Source of the DNA: Amyloporia xantha
Lineage: Eukaryota > Basidiomycota > Agaricomycetes > Polyporales > Adustoporiaceae
DNA: 64,000 bases
Direction of reading: 5' to 3'
NCBI GenBank assembly: GCA_036971615.1
Contig: JAYKKR010000010.1
Span: forward strand, 248,001 to 312,000
Part shown: in pieces, positions 25,102 through 35,441 of the stretch
Layout of the letters: every line of letters begins with the position of its first letter
Position numbering within the stretch: the first letter of the stretch is position 1
Notes under the pieces: generated by a model
Database searches by the model: none
What the model was told of the DNA's origin: nothing
What the model saw: only the letters and a program-made list of their open reading frames with translations
Program-made: the position numbers and the translations under genes

Positions 25102-26133
25102 TCAGAATATACTGTGCAATACACTGTCCAACTGTCTATCTACACTAGAATCGTCGAGTTTCTGTTTCTGCCTTTTCTTGGGTTTATCCCCGGGCAGCAC
25201 CTCCAGACTTCCTTTGGCATCAGCCTTACTTGGTGGACGCTCCTTCGCCACAGTTTCCGATTCCGCTGACGGTTCTGACTCCGCTTTTCGTTTGCGCGCA
25301 GCCCGTTTGTCCAGGACGCGCGCGAGTTCGACGTTGCTGAGGTAGTCGCGCTGTTCTTTACGAGATTGCGACAACTCTACTCGGAGCTGAGCAGCGTGGA
25401 TGGCCGCCTCATGAGCTGAAATAGTGTGGTCAGCTTTGAGCCCGTAATACATATGAAAGAGCTCACCAATCTGCTCCGTCAACATATTCCACTTGAATTT
25501 CGGGAGATATTTCATAGTCCAAACATCATCCCGCCAACGCGTCCCTTTCTTTCCTCCTATCGGCTGCGCATTCAGCATCTCTGCGACTGAACGAGCAACC
25601 CGCTTGTCCTTGAATTCGACCCAACCTTCTGTGAAATGAGCCTTTTTGGTGGAGGTATACTTTCGTCGCAAGTATGCCCGCTTCGCATCTATCCTTCCGG
25701 CGTCAAGCATCGTCATGAATACGGTATGAATGCACGACATACCTTCTTGTTGCAGGTATACTCTTCCGACCTCCCCATATGCACTCATAATATGCCGTAC
25801 TTTTGTGGGCCGCATTCCAGGAGGTATGCGGGAAATATAGATGACACCCGCCTTTTCCTGCGCCGCCTTGAACGCGGAGAGAGCTTCAGCGGTCAAGGGT
25901 TTGACCACCTTTTGAGATGGGCCAGCAAACCCTTCCGGGTCCATACCCTCACCAAGACCATCGCCTGATCCAGATTCCGCCGCATCATCCGCACCACCGT
26001 CTACTGAGGCAATCTCCCGCTCGTCACCCGAGTTAACCTCGTAGTGAGCCTCAATTTGAGATGTACCAGCCTCTGGAGAATCCGCGAACCGTTCATCAGT
26101 TCTGAATCGCGGATCTGCCGACATCCCAGACAT
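25102..26133 (-). CDS. ESF2: Pre-rRNA processing protein ESF2 (ABT1 family)
   Basis: Nucleolar RRM protein of the small-subunit processome, needed for 18S rRNA maturation; the yeast protein activates the helicase Dbp8. Exons 26133-25743, 25688-25467, 25415-25102; 308 aa. An acidic N-terminus is followed by the RRM (GVIYISRIPPGMRPTKVRHI, GEVGRVYLQQE, then KKAHFTEGWVEFKDKRVA) and by the ESF2 signature RWRDDVWTMKYLPKFKW. The C-terminus is Lys-rich. Two short introns (54 and 51 bp) restore the conserved joins QEDAKRAYLRRKY and EQIAHEAAIHAAQ. Confidence 0.93.
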   Translation of the reverse strand: MSGMSADPRFRTDERFADSPEAGTSQIEAHYEVNSGDEREIASVDGGADDAAESGSGDGLGEGMDPEGFAGPSQKVVKPLTAEALSAFKAAQEKAGVIYISRIPPGMRPTKVRHIMSAYGEVGRVYLQQEGMSCIHTVFMTMLDAGRIDAKRAYLRRKYTSTKKAHFTEGWVEFKDKRVARSVAEMLNAQPIGGKKGTRWRDDVWTMKYLPKFKWNMLTEQIGELFHMYYGLKADHTISAHEAAIHAAQLRVELSQSRKEQRDYLSNVELARVLDKRAARKRKAESEPSAESETVAKERPPSKADAKGSLEVLPGDKPKKRQKQKLDDSSVDRQLDSVLHSIF

Positions 26134-26543
26134 AGCCCAAGTCCGAACAAAATGCGGCCGAAAAGGAAAGAGTCGAGAAGGCTTTGGTCAACACGCGTAA
26201 ACAGGCGTAAACTGATCAATGCATTCATTGCATACCAGCCCGGGCATTGCCGGCGATCTGTTATAAGACGGTATTTAGTCTCGTTTGCGAGCGAGCTTAC
26301 TTGTATTGCTCGTCCCTCGGACTGGTCCACCCCGTTCCACATAAGGCACCCTCTTAAGCTTGTGCAAAATGGCGACGAGAACATTCATACATTCCATGAA
26401 CCATAAGCGAGCAAGATCATCCAAACAAAATTTCACGCACACCCTAATTACCGTACACGTCGAAGACAAAGCGGGAATACAGACAAGACAATACGAAGTG
26501 TGAGGGCAATTTTATACGTACATATGAGGAAAATTCAAGGAAC
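26134..26543. other. Intergenic region, ESF2 5' side / unknown gene 3' end
   Basis: About 410 bp: ESF2 promoter plus the 3' end of the next minus-strand gene. No gene seen. Confidence 0.4.
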
Positions 26544-28003
26544 CTAGTCGTACTCATCTGCATGAGCCTTCAATTCACGGACAGAGGCTGATGAACGAGA
26601 GCGTTTCAGCACCCAAGCAAGGCCGTGCCTCATCCTAGGGAAGTACGGATCCTGATACACAAGGTCAGTGGTACATAATTACGACCAACTGGAAATTTGT
26701 GCGCACAGGACGATATCCAGCAATAATGCTGAGGTCATCTTGGAGGATTTTTGGCATGGTCATATTTTGCGAATTCATCTAAAATCACACCCAACACGTC
26801 AGCATCGATGACGAGGTGCGCTTGAATGGGTGCGGGATACCTTCTGACATTCCATCCACTCTCGTATCCTCCGTTCCTGGACATATAGCCAGGCTCGTTC
26901 GTCTGCCTCTGCTTCGAACGCCAGCATCTTGCACGTGCGACGCACATACGCCTGCTGGTCAAGAAATTGGTGCCAGGTCCGCCATCTGCGATACTCCTGA
27001 TCCTGAATGGCCGGGTCGGTAAACATAGCATGAATTGCTGCCCACGACTCTCGGCTCTGAAATTACGCAACGATAATTGTAAACAGAACAATTCGTTGAA
27101 TATGGAATGGGATGTCTTACTTTCGAATATTCTCCAGCCGACTCTGTACCAACCGGCTCAGTTACAGAGCGGGTCTTGCGGCTTAATTGGAGGGCATAGT
27201 CCAATCCTAACCATTCATCCTCATTGTCCACGTTCTCGGGGTTGGTCTTGGGTGCTGACTGTTTGTCTGCAATTGTGTGTATTGTGGCATCGCAGTTGTC
27301 CATATCTAGATCATCAATTGACTGGATAGAAAATTAATACCGTAGACTCCAGAACATTCGAAAAGCGCACAGTAAGACGCAGAGGTTTCTTCCCCTCGCG
27401 TATCTGTTCAGCAAGTTTTGGATTACGCAGCTTGCTTTCGTCGTTTGGTGCTGTCGCGAGTAAGAAAGAGTTACAGACCGAATCTGATGTTGACGGTGAG
27501 ACGCTATCTGCAGCAGTAGGAGACTTGTCCATCGATAACATAGAGTTCACACTAGATCTTGGAAAAGAGCAGTCCAGGGATGATCTCGTAGAGCCAGTAG
27601 CAGGAGCAGAGATTCTAGTTGTCGACGAACGAGACAGCCGACTCGCAAGGACCCTCTTGACTTCGCTGAAGGAAACGCCTCGAGACTGACCACAAGAAAC
27701 GGTAGTGATCTGCGGCGCGACATTTGTTGCCATCTCATGACCTTGAAGTACTGTAGGTGATGTTGTCCGGCGTACAGTGTCCTGGTACGGGGATTGCTCA
27801 TTTTCCCTTTCGCCGAAAGCATCTCTGAGATCATTTCGCATTGACGTATGACAAGAGACAAATCTAGATCGAATCGACGAGCTTGCCAGAGTCCCGCGAA
27901 TAGATGCGAGTGTGCTTGTCTGAGAACGCTGCTCAAATTTATCTTGTGCTCTCGCGGGGTCGTGGCGGAAAGCAGAAGCGCTTCGAACCTTGGAAGAATG
28001 CAT
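26544..28003 (-). CDS. Hypothetical protein, disordered N-terminus and helical C-terminus
   Basis: I do not recognise the family. Exons by splice-site logic: 28003-27371, 27321-27121, 27056-26841, 26778-26707, 26651-26544; 409 aa. The first 210 residues are Ser/Arg/Thr-rich and low in hydrophobics. About residue 230 there is an acidic patch (NVDNEDEWLGLDYALQLSRK). It is followed by an amphipathic, Trp-rich helical region (SWAAIHAMF, then WRTWHQFLDQQAYVRRTCK, then EADERAWLYVQERRIREW). The C-terminus is basic (VLKRSRSSASVREL). No signal peptide or membrane segment. The donor of intron 1 (GTGCGC at 27370) is the least certain junction. The next gene on the same strand ends 344 bp upstream of its start. 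Confidence 0.6.
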
Positions 28004-28347
28004 GGCTTTACAGAGATTGTTTCGCGTTTGAAAAAGTTTAAATGGCCTGGGCGTGACAGTCTGAGTGGAAAATATGGAGAGAATATGGTAGCTGGAGCAA
28101 AGTCGCGACGCGTCTGTGGCCGCCTTTTTATACTGGATCGTGACAGAGTCTCGGCACGTGAGCGCGCCACAGCAGCCACATCGCTTCCATGCTTAAGAGT
28201 CGGACAGTGCATCTTCTTGCGGGGAGCTGAAAACCATCCTAACCTGTGTAGGAATAAAACTAGAAATACGCATATACCGCTTCTGACGGTGACAGAATAT
28301 GCCGAGTCATAGTTTATAACCGTGCGGAACGTTAGAATTACATACGT
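28004..28347. other. Intergenic region
   Basis: About 340 bp containing the promoter of the unknown gene and the 3' UTR of the FAD oxidoreductase. It has a TATA-like TTTTTATACTGG near 28125. No gene seen. Confidence 0.35.
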
Positions 28348-30020
28348 CTACCAGCCAGCCCGCTTAAGATCCTCTGGAGTCGCTCTCTTCTGTTTGTCGA
28401 GCGTCCTAGGTCCATCAGGACCTTCCTCGAGCCCATTTCCGAGCGGCAGCTCTGGCCGCCAGCGCCAGTGATGTGTGAGCTCCGTCTTTGGTTTCTTCTG
28501 AATGACCTCCCGGACGTGCTTTACAAATATTCCTTCATTTCCATATCGCAGAGCCAGAGTACTGAGACATACCTTTCCGAGAATAGGCGTAAACTTGGCA
28601 CCGTGCCCGCTACCGCCCGTGCAAATAAATAGGGAGTCGTTGTACCCGGGAAGATAATCGATGAGGAAAGAATTGTCGACCGAGTCGGTGTAGAAACATA
28701 ACCTGGTCCTTACCACCGGTAGCGCAGCAAGATCGGGATGGAATGTCGAGACGTAAGTCTTGATACCTTCGATGGATATCATTGGGACGGCGGTATCATC
28801 AACTCCTGGACGCAAGGGTACTGAGATGGGTCGTTCGAAACCAGGAAGTTTGACAAAGTTGGTATACTGTCGGGATGGAATATTAACATACACATTAGGC
28901 ATGCCGCATCAGAGCGTCGGTCAGGGACAGACCTTTGTGACTCGGTAGCCTATCTTCACAAGTCCATCCTCCGTCCGAGGGAAGGAATATATACTACGAC
29001 TCCCAATGTTCTTCCCTGTTGGATCAGGATCGTGTCCAATGATCACAGGGAAGTTGTCGTGAGAGTACTTCTCCCAAAGCTCAGGAGCCTCCTCGCGTGG
29101 CGGGAGACGAACTGTAACGACACTCCCAGCAGTCGCCTCGAGCACGGCGCTGACTTCTGGAACGAGCATCGGCGTCGCAGAGCCACCTGTCAAATGCCAG
29201 TCATTAAGCACGACTGCCGAAAATTACGGCTGTGATGAAGAACGCACAGGCCATTATAACAAGGTCCGCGGAATGCTCCTTCCCATCCTTCGTGACAATA
29301 CCAACGACACGCTTCGAGTCTCCCGATCCTTCAATCCGGAAGGACGCAAACTCACCCTTCTCGGGACCTTCGACAAACTGGATGCCCTTCTTGCGTAGCT
29401 TTTCGGCGATGTAAGCACACGCTTTACTCGGGAAGACGTATCCGGCAGTTGTGTCGAGGACAGCTTCGAACGATTCTTTGCCGTCACTACCCGGAATGGG
29501 GAACTTCAGGAGCTTGTGCGCCCAACCGTTCTTGGTGGCGCGGCGTACATCCTCTTCGTCCGATAGAATGTATTGCGTATCTCTCAGGCCCTCCTTCGTA
29601 TAGTTTTCAAGCGTCTGCCGCTCGAGTTCGTCGATGTAGGTTGAATGCTGAACGCGCAACATGGCCGACTCGACGAAAAGCTCTTTACCGGGACCTAACT
29701 CCTCGTTCCACGCCTTCCAGACATCGCGAGCCTCGTACGCAAGGCGCTGATAGTACAGCTCGTCTCCGTAGGAGGCACGGAAGATCTTGTTCTCGTCGAC
29801 CGAAGCCGCAGTAGATCCGGGGTTCAATTTGTATCCTTCGTCGGAGTCATACGCATGCTGGTCGAATATCGTAATGTCGTATCCTATTCGACACGATCAG
29901 CGCATGAATACAAGCTGAAAATATCTCACACCCACCATCTTCAGCCAGATAGAAGGCGGTACTGAGACCGAAGATGCCTGCACCGACAATGATGACCTTG
30001 GGTTTCGCGGATGTCGCCAT
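28348..30020 (-). CDS. FAD-dependent amine oxidoreductase (sarcosine / fructosyl-amino-acid oxidase type)
   Basis: DAO-family flavoenzyme that probably oxidises a secondary amine (sarcosine, pipecolate, saccharopine or fructosyl-amino acid), releasing H2O2. Exons 30020-29936, 29883-29248, 29186-28933, 28866-28573, 28518-28348; 479 aa. The dinucleotide-binding motif is VGAGIFGLS (residues 12-19). Next come STAASVDENKIFR, typical of MSOX-like enzymes, and VIMACGSATPML. C382 in LCFYTDS lies where this family attaches FAD covalently. IDYLPGY and TGGSGHGAKF follow. The end is RAGW, without a peroxisomal SKL-type signal, so a cytosolic location is likely. The exact substrate cannot be assigned. Confidence 0.87.
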
Positions 30021-30870
30021 GGCTCAGACAAACCGACAGAGGGGTGAGGGCTTGGAAACGGTAGGGGACCGGGATGTATTGCAGAGTAATGTCATCCCGC
30101 ACCCTTTCTATACTCCCGAAGAGCTCGGCCCGACTGTTATCGTTTCTTCCTTTGACTACATATATGTAACGTCCAGTATATCGTTGCAATCAGTATCATG
30201 CGGTGAACAACGCTCCCTGACTCACGATGACTGCGGCACAACCTTTCAACAGTCTATGGTCCTCCCGACCCGATGCTCTGGAGTCGTTAGAAAGAGTCGA
30301 GAGCTGTGCGATACACCGGTCCATTATAGGAGGTAAGCTGAGATTTGAGGCAGATAGACTAGTCTCGTTCCCACGCCGTTCAGGGACGAGGACAATCGGG
30401 TTCTACACTGCTCTCTGCACCGGCGCTAACTGTCCCCCGTGTGAATTCTCAAAACCTTCAAGATCTATTCGAGATCCATTTCAAACTCCGCAAGTCTGAG
30501 TGGCTGAGCATCGCAGGGAGACTCGGATCCAGTGCAGAGAGCAGTGGAGAACGTCTGGAGCCGAGACTACAGATAGACGTGCTTCGCCCTCAGATCGAAG
30601 ATAAAATAAGGCTACTCTGAGAGTTATCTTATCATATGAATACCGTCGGGCATCCTTCGTACCTTATTCGATCTCGATTCCTCCAGACCGTTGGTAGACG
30701 GCCGCCCACAACTGATGCGGTACAGACTTAACGGAACTGAAATCAATTTCATCCGTGAAGCAGCTCACCATTTTCATGAACTCGGAGCCCCGAAGGAACT
30801 GAGGTGGTGCGATTACTGACGCAGTTCATTCTGCTAACCGACCGGACTACTTACAGAAAGATTATTCGTA

Positions 30871-30965
30871 TTACAGCAATGTGCATAACGATGCGGAAAC
30901 GCGAATTTCGTTGCAGGGCCTCGGGCACCGGCCCTTGTGATTCCGGAAGGAAGAAACCGGTGTAA
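30871..30965 (+). repeat. Inverted repeat, left arm
   Basis: Starts TTACAGCAATGTGCATAACG and pairs with the reverse complement of 31290-31386. The first 41 bases are identical; one mismatch then interrupts a further GC-rich match of about a dozen bases. Confidence 0.85.
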
Positions 30966-31289
30966 CACGGTCACGTGCCCGATGAATCCTGCAACAATGC
31001 GACAGGATTGTGCTCCTTCCTACCAAAATAATTTTACCCAGCTGTTTGATTTCCTATGTTATGTAGTCCTCAATTTGACTTGCTATTACTACCAGAAGCT
31101 ATCAAAAGATTTTTTTCCCTTCACCGTCATGCATCATGAAAGATACCAGGATTTTGATCACGAAGGTGCTCATATTTATGCGCAATACAGACGGTGAACT
31201 CAAATTACTCAAGACTTAGCTGATGGGAAAGCGTCACTTTTCATACAAAACTATTACAGATAAGGGTTGCATTAAGAAGGCGCCTATTT

Positions 31290-31386
31290 TCCGGAAGCCG
31301 GTTTGCCCCTTCCGGCCATTGGGGCCGGTATCCGAGGCCCTGCGACGAAATTCGCGTTTCCGCATCGTTATGCACATTGCTGTAAC
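31290..31386 (-). repeat. Inverted repeat, right arm
   Basis: Reverse complement begins GTTACAGCAATGTGCATAAC and matches the left arm at 30871-30965. The two arms differ mostly in their inner halves (CGGCC-rich segment), which suggests independent decay. Confidence 0.85.
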
Positions 31387-31617
31387 AGGGAATTATTCTG
31401 TGACTAATGAAAGAGCGAATGCCGTATCCGAGTCTTATTCCTACAGTTCCGATAAAGATGAAATTCAATGTCCTTAATGCTTCGTTGAAGCCCCATGCTG
31501 TCCAGGCTTTAGCGCAATACGGACCCAAGAATATCGTCCTCAAACCCGAAAGCAAGATCCAGACACCTCTTGTCCCTCAAATAAATCCCAAACTCTGGCT
31601 GAGATCTGGGTGAGCAA

Positions 31618-33962
31618 TCATCTGCCAGGCTGACTGAACATATCCATGAAGTCGATAGCTGCGGAAGGAAGAGATGATCCTTGCGAACTACCGAAGGAGC
31701 TTGGACCAGTGTCGAGATGATCCTGAGAGCCCTCGGAGATATCCAGTGAATCACGTCCGAGCATTGACCCGTCCTCATTAGTAGACTCCACACATACGTC
31801 TTTGTGAGGGGACGGTAATGAGCTGGGTGGCTTCATCGAGGATGATGCGACAGGCGAACTAGAAGGCCTTGTAGGGACGAGTGACGTTGCTGCCACGAAA
31901 CTTGGTGGCCGTGCTTGATCGATGGCAACCACAGACTGCTTGGCACTGGAGACATCGCGCGGGATGTCCTCCGGCTCAGACTCAGACTCCGTCTCAGAGT
32001 CATCTTCCTGCATGCGTTGAGGTAGTTGCTCTGCCCTTCGTGCTCGGAATAAAGGCTCATTCGCATTCTCAGATTGATCAGGAGAAGGTTGTGTGTTATG
32101 TTCGCCTTCGCCTTCTGGTGTACCCGTGAACATATCCCGGAAGATACGGACTTGTGTCGGCATTGGAGACATGTCTTCGTCACTGCCCAAGGAAGAGGTA
32201 CCCCATGATGTGGGAGGCTGAAGAGGGGATGTGAAAAGCTGAGAATCTAATCCGTATGACGCCTGAGTTTCGACAACCGGTGAACGTGGATGTGGTACCT
32301 CGCCCACAATCTGGTCCCTTTTTTGTTCATCTTCAGCCGGCTGAGGTAGGAGATTGCTATAATGACGACTATGGTTGGCAAGAATAGAATCATTTATTAC
32401 TAACGACTCACATCGAAGGCGCCATTGGGGCTGGTGTAGGGCCGCTCTCCTTGTCGTGGTAAGGAACTTCGCCCTCTTTCGACAACTGTGCCAAGCGGCT
32501 GTCTGTCCGTGGTCGTGAAAAATCCACCAAGTCGTCTTCCAGCTGACTCTGCGAGCTCTGTACGAGTTCCGATGACTCGACAATAGGGCCAGCACTCTTG
32601 TCGGCTGGCAGCCCGTGAGTATTGGAACGCTGCGAGTCATCGAGCGCCATAAGCCGAGGTCCAGATACCCTTCGGGGTAACGTATTCATTTCCATTTCCC
32701 GTTCTGAGCGCTGAGAGCTCGGAATAATTTCATCACGAGGCGAACGTGGCGCTTCCATTCGGCGAGCAGGGACGAATTCTAATTCTCTTTCCTGACTCTG
32801 AGAGGTAGGAACCACTTCATCTCCAGCTGGTGTGCGTCCAGTAGGTCGGGAGCTGCGTGACGAGGTAGATGAGTATGACACTCCGACGTCGAACTCGTCT
32901 GAAATCGTGAGCTCCTGTGTCTGGGAAGAAGGAACAATGGAATATTGGGAATGGGATGAAGTCTGCAGCTCATCACCGCTTCGTAGGTCTTCAGCGTGAT
33001 GATCCCTGGTGCTTGGAACACGTAACGAGGCGTTAGGCGATACATTTGACACCCTTGACACCCCACTGTCGCTGCTGGGACGATTGGACCCAAGAGCACA
33101 CGAAAATGGAAATTGTCCACAAGCTGATTGCGACTGCAGTGCCTGGGACAGCGTCATACTTGCCTCAGACTGAGGACAAGAAGTAGGAACATATTCTTGG
33201 GTATCCCACGTATGAGAGGATGTCGCACCGCTCGGTGAACTGAACGGAGGTGTGTGCTCAGAGGGCCCTGGGAGGTGCCGCACGCGCGAAGTAGGCGTCT
33301 CTGGGGTCAACGGAAGAACATTATGGGCAGTCGATGAGACGGAAGCAGTTGAGCGTGGTTTCTGTGTTGCAGGCAACACATTCCTGACAGTCGCGGGGAC
33401 TCCCTTTCTTCTCGGACGCATACTCGTTGGCGGTGGGGTGAGAAGTAGGCTTATACCAGCATCGCGGCTCTTCGACTTCGACTTATCTACCGGAGTGAAA
33501 AGGCGTGCATTGGAGCGGCCGGCAGCTCGCGAGAGGCGTTGTGAGGTTGCATTGTCTCTGGCAGTAGCCTCATCTGGAGGGTCGTCTTCCGTGAGGTCAA
33601 TGAGGTCTTCCAGTGGCGAGCACAAAGGCGATTGCACTAATCATCTAAACTTTAACGTCATAATATAACGACTGGTAGAGGGGCCTACCTTGGACTTTAT
33701 CTACCACTAGCCTCTGCGTTTGGGCAGTTCCCTTACGGCCAGACCGGTGTGCACTGAGATTCTCCTTTCCCTTAGGCCTAATACCTATAGGAATTATGGG
33801 CTTCTGTATTTCCTTTTGCTTCTCCCTCTTCCTGGGCGGACCATCCTCAGGCTCTGAGACGCGTCCGATCTTTCGTTTCGCCTTTAGAGACTTTCGGCAC
33901 TGTGAGCCTTGTACAAAAAAAGATGATAGGGGAAGCTGTTCTCCTGTCAGAGACAGATCCAT
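31618..33962 (-). CDS. Disordered protein with PIP-box, SIM-like motif and SQ cluster
   Basis: Exons 33962-33689, 33636-32412, 32368-31618; 749 aa, no globular domain seen. Residues 9-16 are QLPLSSFF, a canonical PCNA-interacting PIP-box (Q-x-x-L-x-x-F-F), followed by basic KAKRKIGR. Residues 103-110 are LIDLTEDD, which fits a SUMO-interacting motif. The rest is Ser/Pro-rich with more than ten SQ/TQ sites and a repeated [VI][VI]P[ST]SQ unit (IVPSSQTQE, VVPTSQSQE, IIPSSQRSE). The end is FMDMFSQPGR. These are hallmarks of a PCNA- and SUMO-linked checkpoint kinase substrate at replication forks; the function is inferred. The gene is divergent from dUTPase with 208 bp between starts. The start was chosen because it places the PIP-box at the N-terminus; the ORF extends further upstream. 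Confidence 0.75.
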
Positions 33963-34036
33963 TCGCCGTAGTCGCCTGTATGTTCGGAGGTCCTGACAAT
34001 TAGCGTCGGGTGTACAATGCAAGTGGTATCCACATA

Positions 34037-34119
34037 ACGCGCGTAACGCGTGACTTTCTCTCGCTCGGACTTTACACGCTTTCAGGCTCCGACGACGCGT
34101 TGGGTTACACAAGACGCGA
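34037..34119. promoter_or_regulatory. MluI-box (MCB-like) cluster in a divergent promoter
   Basis: The 208-bp region between the PIP-box protein and dUTPase starts contains ACGCGT at 34046-34051 and 34095-34100, with near matches at 34037-34042 (ACGCGC) and 34114-34119 (ACGCGA). ACGCGT is the site bound by MBF (Mbp1/Swi6, Res1/2) at G1/S genes in yeasts, and dUTPase is a classic target class. ACGCGT is expected about 16 times per 64 kb by chance, so the spacing and context matter more than presence. Confidence 0.5.
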
Positions 34120-34170
34120 CTCTTGCGCTCTGTCTCACTACAACTACATCTCACCTTTACTCCTCTCTTC

Positions 34171-34908
34171 ATGGCCGGCACCCCTCAAACAAAGAAACGC
34201 AAGATGGCTATTGAAATCGAAAACGGAAAGTCTGAGGTCGCACCCGTTACCAGCCTCCTCATCAAGCGGTTGTCTGAGAAGGCGAGGCTGCCCACGCGTG
34301 GCTCTCCTCTCGCCGCAGGCTACGACCTATACAGGCACGTACTAGGTGTGATGTAGCTCGAAAAGCGTTAAACTTACGCGTGTTGCGATGTCAGTGCTGA
34401 AAGAAAGACCATTCCTGCACGCGGAAAGGCTCTCGTCGATACCCAGCTCTCCATTGCAGTACCAGCTGGCACATACGGCCGCGTCGCACCTCGGAGTGGG
34501 CTTGGTATGCCATCGACAATCCTGCTTGACTGTACATGACTGACCTGATCACTTACTCAGCGTCCAAGTTCATGATTGACTGTGGTGCTGGTGTTATTGA
34601 TGCGGACTACCGAGGTGTTGTCTTTGTGCTCCTATTCAACCTCTCAGACCAAGACTTCCAGGGTATTCCATCCATATTGAACTCCGAGCCAATCATCAAG
34701 TCTAAAATTGGTTTTGTAGTTGAGGAAGGCGATCGAATAGCGCAACTGATTATCGAGCGGATTATGACACCAGAAGTATTTGAGGTCGATGTGAGTTTAT
34801 TTTCGATTTATATCAGACATCACCGTTTAGCTTGTGGTCCAGGATCTGGATGAGACTATACGAGGAACAGGAGGGTTCGGATCGACCGGTGGTCACAAGG
34901 CACTCTGA
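34171..34908 (+). CDS. DUT1: Deoxyuridine 5'-triphosphate nucleotidohydrolase (dUTPase)
   Basis: Hydrolyses dUTP to dUMP and PPi, keeping uracil out of DNA and feeding dTMP synthesis. Exons 34171-34334, 34395-34504, 34561-34662, 34720-34790, 34843-34908; 170 aa. All five trimeric dUTPase motifs are present: AAGYDLYSA (I), PRSGLA (II), [11 protein letters not shown] with the catalytic Asp (III), [11 protein letters not shown] (IV) and [10 protein letters not shown] (V). The N-terminus has KKRK, a possible nuclear signal. Intron 1 must begin with GC (AG|GCACGT) to give the motif I join YSAERK; no GT donor restores the frame. Intron 3 (34663-34719) removes an in-frame segment so that DFQ joins VEEGDRIAQ. 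Confidence 0.95.
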
Positions 34909-35441
34909 TGAACCTCCTCAGATACTCACATTTCCCTCAACGTGCCACTTTCATGCTGACTTGCAGTGTTATTACTATCTTATATTCATGACCCGGTGTG
35001 TCTCATTAGTGTTCCAGTTTATCGTTACAATGCAGAGCTTCTTGTACGCGTGCAGTCTCATACTTTGAGCAAAAAATCGAATACCTTTATATCCATCGCT
35101 CGTTGTCAAGCATAACCTGTAAACAGCGACATGCAATCAGGAAGCAGATGCCCAATCCCGAGACGTCAAGATGTCGTCAACATCATCGTAACCAGTACTC
35201 AAGATTCTGAATAGGTTGAAGATAATAATGATAATGAGATACCCTACTAGAAAATAAGAGCCGCTTCAGTGACTCACTCTGATCTGAACGACAAGGTACA
35301 CCTTCATGGCAGGCATGCTGACGGTGCAAATTGTCTATAGTGGGGACATACATACACAGTAGGAGATGCAGTGCGCTGCTACGTAAGATGGTATAAGTGC
35401 GATGAACATTGAGAATCATATCGCCTACCATAGCATTCCTT
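34909..35441. other. Intergenic region between convergent dUTPase and GatC genes
   Basis: About 530 bp between two convergent genes, holding both 3' UTRs. It is AT-richer than coding sequence, with a short TAATAATGATAATGA tract near 35223. No gene seen. Confidence 0.4.

Larger units (their letters stand above)
30730..31510. mobile_element. MITE-like element or transposon relic with long inverted repeats
   Basis: Two long inverted arms flank an AT-rich spacer of about 320 bp. The best-preserved arm parts are 30871-30965 and 31290-31386: 41 bases are perfectly complementary, then similarity continues with scattered mismatches to about 95 bp. Weaker similarity extends outward, to about 30730 on the left and 31510 on the right. 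No transposase ORF lies inside. This fits a non-autonomous DNA transposon or a foldback element, now decaying. Target-site duplications could not be identified because the outer ends are eroded. Confidence 0.6.
30021..31617. other. Gene-free region with inverted repeats
   Basis: About 1.6 kb without a recognisable gene. It includes the FAD-oxidase promoter (about 30021-30180), a small imperfect inverted repeat (30403-30423 against 30529-30551), and a much longer inverted repeat pair listed separately. The centre (about 30980-31280) is AT-rich. Confidence 0.5.

Noticed and set aside
27340..27358. 19-nt intron (GTATTA...CCAG) in the unknown gene
   Set aside because: Too short for splicing; a 50-bp intron with donor at 27370 gives the same frame.
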